From the NCBI GenBank assembly GCA_013002375.1, contig JABDJW010000042.1, forward strand, positions 1 to 17,430: a DNA stretch of 17,430 nt. The letters are read 5' to 3'. The position numbers and the translations under genes were made by a program. The notes beneath the pieces were generated by a model that saw only the letters and a list, made by a program, of their open reading frames with translations, made no database searches and was not told the DNA's origin. Positions 14,551 to 17,430 of this stretch are shown piece after piece. This DNA comes from Acidimicrobiales bacterium (GTDB taxonomy: Bacteria; Actinomycetota; Acidimicrobiia; Acidimicrobiales; SHLQ01). Every line of letters begins with the position of its first letter. Position 1 is the first letter of the stretch.

Positions 14551-15144
14551 TCACAGCGCGGCCAGCCCCACGACGGCAGAGCCCGCAACGGCGGCCAGGG
14601 CCGCAACGGTGCCGACCCGCACGCGGGGCGCCTGCGCGGCCAGCCGCCGATGAAACCGCCGGAGCTGGTCGGGGGTTTGAATCCGGGCGGTGGTGAGGAT
14701 CAACAAACCGCGGGCCAGTCCGAACGTTCCACCGAGCACCAGGGCCGGGCCCCAGCCACCGAGCGCAGCCTGCACGATCAGGACGTAGACCGCCGCGGTG
14801 GTGATGTAGGTGAGCACACCGGCGCCGAGCTGCACGCCGAAGCCCAAGCCGTAGACCCAGCCCCGGTAGGCGACCAGCCAGTCCTCGTTCACCTGGCGAT
14901 GCCACGACGGTAGGGCTCGGCCGCGCGCCGCGAGATCGATCCAGAGTCCGGCCAAGGCGGCGGCGGCCAGCATCGAGATCGCGGCCCGGTCGTTCAGCAC
15001 GGCGCGCAGCGGCCAGCCGACGACGGCCGACGCCGCACCCAAGGCGAGCCCGCCGAGCACGGAACCTGCGATGTACGCCACCACGGTTCGGCTCCAGTTG
15101 CGTTGTCGCGTCCGCTCCCCGAGCGGATGGATGCTCGAGAGCAT
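14551..15144 (-). CDS. Polytopic membrane protein, 197 aa, unknown function
   Basis: Hydrophobic segments at about 19-46, 54-73, 96-128 (long enough for one or two passes), 130-150 and 176-197 suggest four to six membrane helices. Between them lies a polar stretch, ARGRALPSWHRQVNEDWLVAYRG (about 73-95). There is no cysteine, so if it is related to DsbD/CcdA or MauE-type redox membrane proteins, which often accompany thioredoxin-like genes, it could not relay electrons by itself. That relation is inferred from context and not from sequence motifs. The ATG at 15144 is preceded by GAGGCG at good spacing, which overlaps the stop of a possible 29-codon reading frame. It lies downstream of the thioredoxin-like gene and 18 bases ahead of the 161-aa gene. 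Confidence 0.75.
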   Translation of the reverse strand: MLSSIHPLGERTRQRNWSRTVVAYIAGSVLGGLALGAASAVVGWPLRAVLNDRAAISMLAAAALAGLWIDLAARGRALPSWHRQVNEDWLVAYRGWVYGLGFGVQLGAGVLTYITTAAVYVLIVQAALGGWGPALVLGGTFGLARGLLILTTARIQTPDQLRRFHRRLAAQAPRVRVGTVAALAAVAGSAVVGLAAL

Positions 15145-15153
15145 CGATTCGCC

Positions 15154-15243
15154 TCAAGGCGACCACGTCGAACGCACCGCGGCCACGACCGCGAGCAGGA
15201 CGCCGAGGGTCAGGTAGGCCGAGGTCGCGAGGCCGGCGGTCAC
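15154..15243 (-). CDS. Possible 29-residue membrane peptide
   Basis: A GTG at 15243 overlaps the TGA of the thioredoxin-like gene by four bases (GTGA), the same coupling used elsewhere in this operon. The frame runs 29 codons and ends nine bases before the next ATG. The peptide has an apolar core YLTLGVLLAVVAAV (about residues 10-23) bounded by a short polar start and RSTWSP, as in a single-pass membrane microprotein. It fills what would otherwise be the longest gap (95 bp) in a tightly packed operon. Against it, short hydrophobic frames arise easily by chance in GC-rich DNA, and I know no homologue. Confidence 0.4.
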   Translation of the reverse strand: MTAGLATSAYLTLGVLLAVVAAVRSTWSP

Positions 15244-16010
15244 TGGTCTTCGGTCTCGTCGGGGCGGCCATCGAGGTACAGGCTCGGGTGACCGGGACCG
15301 ATACCGGCCCGCTCGAGCTCCTCGTCGGCCCGTTCCATGCGCTCGGCACCCGATCGAGCCGGACGAGAACCCGGCGTCGTGGCGAGCCCGGCATCGGCCA
15401 GCGACTGTTCGAGCAGGGACACGACCTGCGGCCAACTGGCGGCGGCGCCCTCACCGACGATCGACCCCGTCGGGCCGTCGACCAGCAGGAAGTAGGGCGA
15501 GACGGGCACGTTGTAGTCGTCCCACGCCTGACTGCTCATGAGGGTCTTCACCCGGCGCGGGGCGAGTTCGCTCACCTTGGCCAGGCTTTCGGCTTCGGGC
15601 CCCTTGGTGATGATGACCAGTTGCGTGTCACCACCCGGAATCTGGTCGGCTCCGCCTTCGGCGAAGGCCTGCCAGAACCCCGCGCAGGTCAGACAGCCCG
15701 ACGACAAGAAGGCGAGGAGAGTGCGGTGTTCGACGCCATCGACCGTGACCTTCGACGAGCCACCGTCGATGGTGGCGCCGACCAGATCGGCGGCCTCGGT
15801 GGAGGCGATCGCGCGCGGTTGGGCCACCCCCGGCCGCGTCGAGAACGAACCTTCCTGCTCTGCGGCGCCGCGATGATCGGGATCGAGCACATCGCCGAGG
15901 CCGAGCTCGTGCAGAGCCCGCAGCACTTCGGCATGACTGCGCAGTAGCCCCGCGACCAACACGGCCAAGAGGCCGACGACGACGGCGAGCAGCACGACCA
16001 ACACGGTCAT
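15240..16010 (-). CDS. Membrane-anchored thioredoxin-like (TlpA/MauD-type) protein (256 aa)
   Basis: One N-terminal membrane helix (VLVVLLAVVVGLLAVLVAGLL, about 3-23) with few charges before it anchors a thioredoxin fold expected outside the membrane. The fold has strand TLLAFLSSGC (98-106), the redox motif CLTC (C106 and C109) starting a helix, strand QLVIITKG, and the cis-proline region VPVSPYFLLVDG (168-179). A charged, flexible C-terminal tail of about 45 residues follows. Tail and linker are longer than in typical TlpA. The ATG at 16010 overlaps the stop of the repeat-protein gene (ATGA), so the two are translated together. A role in making, breaking or repairing disulfides in that exported cysteine-repeat protein is my inference. 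Methylamine-utilisation MauD-like proteins share the architecture, but no mau structural gene is here. Confidence 0.85.
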   Translation of the reverse strand: MTVLVVLLAVVVGLLAVLVAGLLRSHAEVLRALHELGLGDVLDPDHRGAAEQEGSFSTRPGVAQPRAIASTEAADLVGATIDGGSSKVTVDGVEHRTLLAFLSSGCLTCAGFWQAFAEGGADQIPGGDTQLVIITKGPEAESLAKVSELAPRRVKTLMSSQAWDDYNVPVSPYFLLVDGPTGSIVGEGAAASWPQVVSLLEQSLADAGLATTPGSRPARSGAERMERADEELERAGIGPGHPSLYLDGRPDETEDQ

Positions 16011-17430
16011 GGCACGTTCACCTGACTGCACTCGAGCAGGGCCGAGCGGTGGCCCCCCGCAATGTCGAGGGCGTACACACAGACTTGATGGTTGCCCGGG
16101 GCGAGGACGAGGTCGAACCGGAACCCGTGGCGCGGACCGTAGCCCGGATAACGATTGGCGATGTTGTTGCGCACGTTGTTGGCCAGGCCGCCGCCCGCGT
16201 ACTCACCATCGACGTAGACGTGTACCGGCGCCGGCGCCGGGCTGTCGGGATCGATCGCCCAGCCCCGCACGGTGACGGTCTGCCCCTGGCGGGAGACCTC
16301 CTGGATGCGCCCGAACGGGGTGCCGCTGCGGGTGTTGATCGGCAACTTGGCCACCATGACGCTGGGATCGCCGGTGCGATCGATCGCGAAGACCCGCACG
16401 TCGTGGAGACCGGCTTGCTCGAACGCCAGCGGAATGGTGAACCCGCCGGTTCCGATGTTGAACGGAAGGTCGTTTCGGGGCTCATCGGCCCAGACCGCGG
16501 TGCGGAACGCGCCGTCGACATACACGTGGAGGACCACCGGGCTCGCGGTATCGGGATCGATCGCCCATCCCCTGATGGTGACGCGATCGAGCCGCTCCTC
16601 GACGGTCTCGACCAGGCCGACGGGTGAACCACCGACCACCGTGTCCTCGCAGTCGATGCGGCGACTACCCCCGGTCGCCGGTCTCGCGTCGACGCAGATG
16701 TTGTGCGAGCCGGCGCCGGCCGGCACAACGACCGAGAAGCCGTGGTTTTCACCGCTGGCGAACAAGCCCTCGAGCTCGACCCGAGGCTCGCGCGCCGTAC
16801 GGTTCGCGACCGGCGTGCCGTCGACGCTGACCGTCACCCGGACTTCGTCATCCGACGCCGGATCGACCGCCCAACCGGTGACCAACACACCACCCGGTAC
16901 CTGACCGACCGACGTGACCTCACCGGTCAGTGCGTTCGGGCGAAGGTCGACATTGCGACAACCGAGACGGGTGTTGTTCCCGACGCCGACATCGATGGCG
17001 TAGGCACAGATCGACCGGATGTCGCCGGTGGGCGCGTCGACGACGAAATCGAATCCGCGCCGGGCCCCGAACGCCGGGTAGGCGTCGCGAATGTCGTTGC
17101 GGCGTTGGTCGGCGACACCACCGCCGAGGTACGTGCTCCCCGAGTAGATGTGGACCGAGAGCCGCTGGGCCGAGTTCGGGTCGAGGGCCCAGCCCCGCAC
17201 GCGGACCCGACCGTCGCCGGTAGGAACGGCGACATCGAGCGCGCCGATCGGTGAGCCACCGGGCACGATGTAGGTCTGGCAGCCGATCCGCCGCACCGCA
17301 GCGCCATCGACGACGCTGGCACACAAGCTCTGCTGGCCGGCCGGCACGGGAATCTCCGCTTCGTACCAGGTCACGGCCGGTCCGCTCGGCTCGGGCTGAC
17401 CGACCTGCGCACCGGTGCGCGATGCGGTGG
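16007..17430 (-). CDS. Exported-type protein of ~100-aa GWAxDP repeats, C-terminal part
   Basis: The frame is open to the window edge, so the start is outside. At least 474 residues are visible. They form four full modules of 102-107 residues plus the end of a fifth. Each module has a G-S/T-P-x-G-like opening, a VxVRGWAxDP strand, a hydrophobic (V/I)HVYVDG strand, an RNDI...YPxxGxRHGF segment in modules 1 and 4 (reduced in the others), and a closing strand pair (VCVYALD...LLEC). Most modules hold one cysteine in each closing strand, which suits a disulfide. The pattern is that of beta-sandwich repeats in large secreted actinobacterial proteins. Export is inferred from that, as no signal peptide is in view. 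There is no catalytic domain in this part. It overlaps the thioredoxin-like gene by 4 bp. Confidence 0.8.
   Translation of the reverse strand, partial: TASRTGAQVGQPEPSGPAVTWYEAEIPVPAGQQSLCASVVDGAAVRRIGCQTYIVPGGSPIGALDVAVPTGDGRVRVRGWALDPNSAQRLSVHIYSGSTYLGGGVADQRRNDIRDAYPAFGARRGFDFVVDAPTGDIRSICAYAIDVGVGNNTRLGCRNVDLRPNALTGEVTSVGQVPGGVLVTGWAVDPASDDEVRVTVSVDGTPVANRTAREPRVELEGLFASGENHGFSVVVPAGAGSHNICVDARPATGGSRRIDCEDTVVGGSPVGLVETVEERLDRVTIRGWAIDPDTASPVVLHVYVDGAFRTAVWADEPRNDLPFNIGTGGFTIPLAFEQAGLHDVRVFAIDRTGDPSVMVAKLPINTRSGTPFGRIQEVSRQGQTVTVRGWAIDPDSPAPAPVHVYVDGEYAGGGLANNVRNNIANRYPGYGPRHGFRFDLVLAPGNHQVCVYALDIAGGHRSALLECSQVNVP
16010..17254 (-). repeat. Four tandem protein modules of 102-107 residues
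   Basis: Boundaries on the minus strand are about 17254-16934, 16933-16628, 16627-16322 and 16321-16010. Sequence is conserved at protein level only (GWALDP, GWAVDP, GWAIDP, GWAIDP), so the duplication is old. Modules 3 and 4 are the most alike in their GWAIDPD and HVYVDG segments. Confidence 0.85.

Noticed and set aside
15240..16010. Methylamine-utilisation (mau) cluster
   Set aside because: Only the thioredoxin-like gene resembles MauD. No methylamine dehydrogenase subunits, and the adjacent membrane protein has no cysteines or clear MauE motif.

Overview
The window is GC-rich, densely coded and carries only ordinary cellular genes. The LytR-CpsA-Psr protein, the acyl-CoA carboxylase alpha chain with a fused biotin carrier domain, the LpdA-like flavoprotein and several starts without a Shine-Dalgarno sequence all suggest an actinobacterium. 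An Acidimicrobiia-like lineage is my guess, based on general resemblance and not on a marker gene. I see no tRNA, rRNA, transposase, prophage gene or CRISPR array.

Layout. (1) 1-3811, minus strand: a nucleotide-sugar and glycan block read ugd -> uxs -> glycosyltransferase -> second glycosyltransferase, which is cut by the window start. Ugd and Uxs would turn UDP-glucose into UDP-glucuronate and then UDP-xylose, which the transferases could use. (2) 3812-4081: a 270-bp spacer with three different short tandem repeats and a hairpin, upstream of ugd. (3) 4082-5677, minus: an LCP-family cell-wall ligase. (4) 5765-7677, plus: pabB and pabC, giving p-aminobenzoate for folate. A 23-bp tandem duplication covers the pabB stop. 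(5) 7704-8018, minus: a small winged-helix protein, followed by a 485-bp gene-free stretch with four copies of a palindrome-centred repeat. (6) 8504-9388, minus: biotin protein ligase, divergent from its likely substrate, the biotin carboxylase/BCCP gene at 9440-11182. (7) 11192-12550, minus: an LpdA-like flavoprotein with only one of the two usual active-site cysteines. (8) 12643-12906, plus: a small membrane protein ending tail-to-tail on the next block. (9) 12903-17430, minus: a compact operon read as a secreted cysteine-repeat protein (cut by the window end) -> membrane-anchored thioredoxin-like protein -> a possible 29-residue membrane peptide -> polytopic membrane protein -> unknown protein -> CDP-glycerol-type glycerophosphotransferase.

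Most of the window serves the cell envelope (UDP-xylose, glycosyl transfer, LCP, polyol-phosphate transfer, exported repeat protein), with folate and fatty-acid/biotin housekeeping genes between. The least familiar part is block 9. A multi-module exported protein with one cysteine pair in most modules is translationally coupled to a thioredoxin-fold protein, which suggests a dedicated disulfide-handling unit. I reached these calls by reading motifs. No homology search was run.
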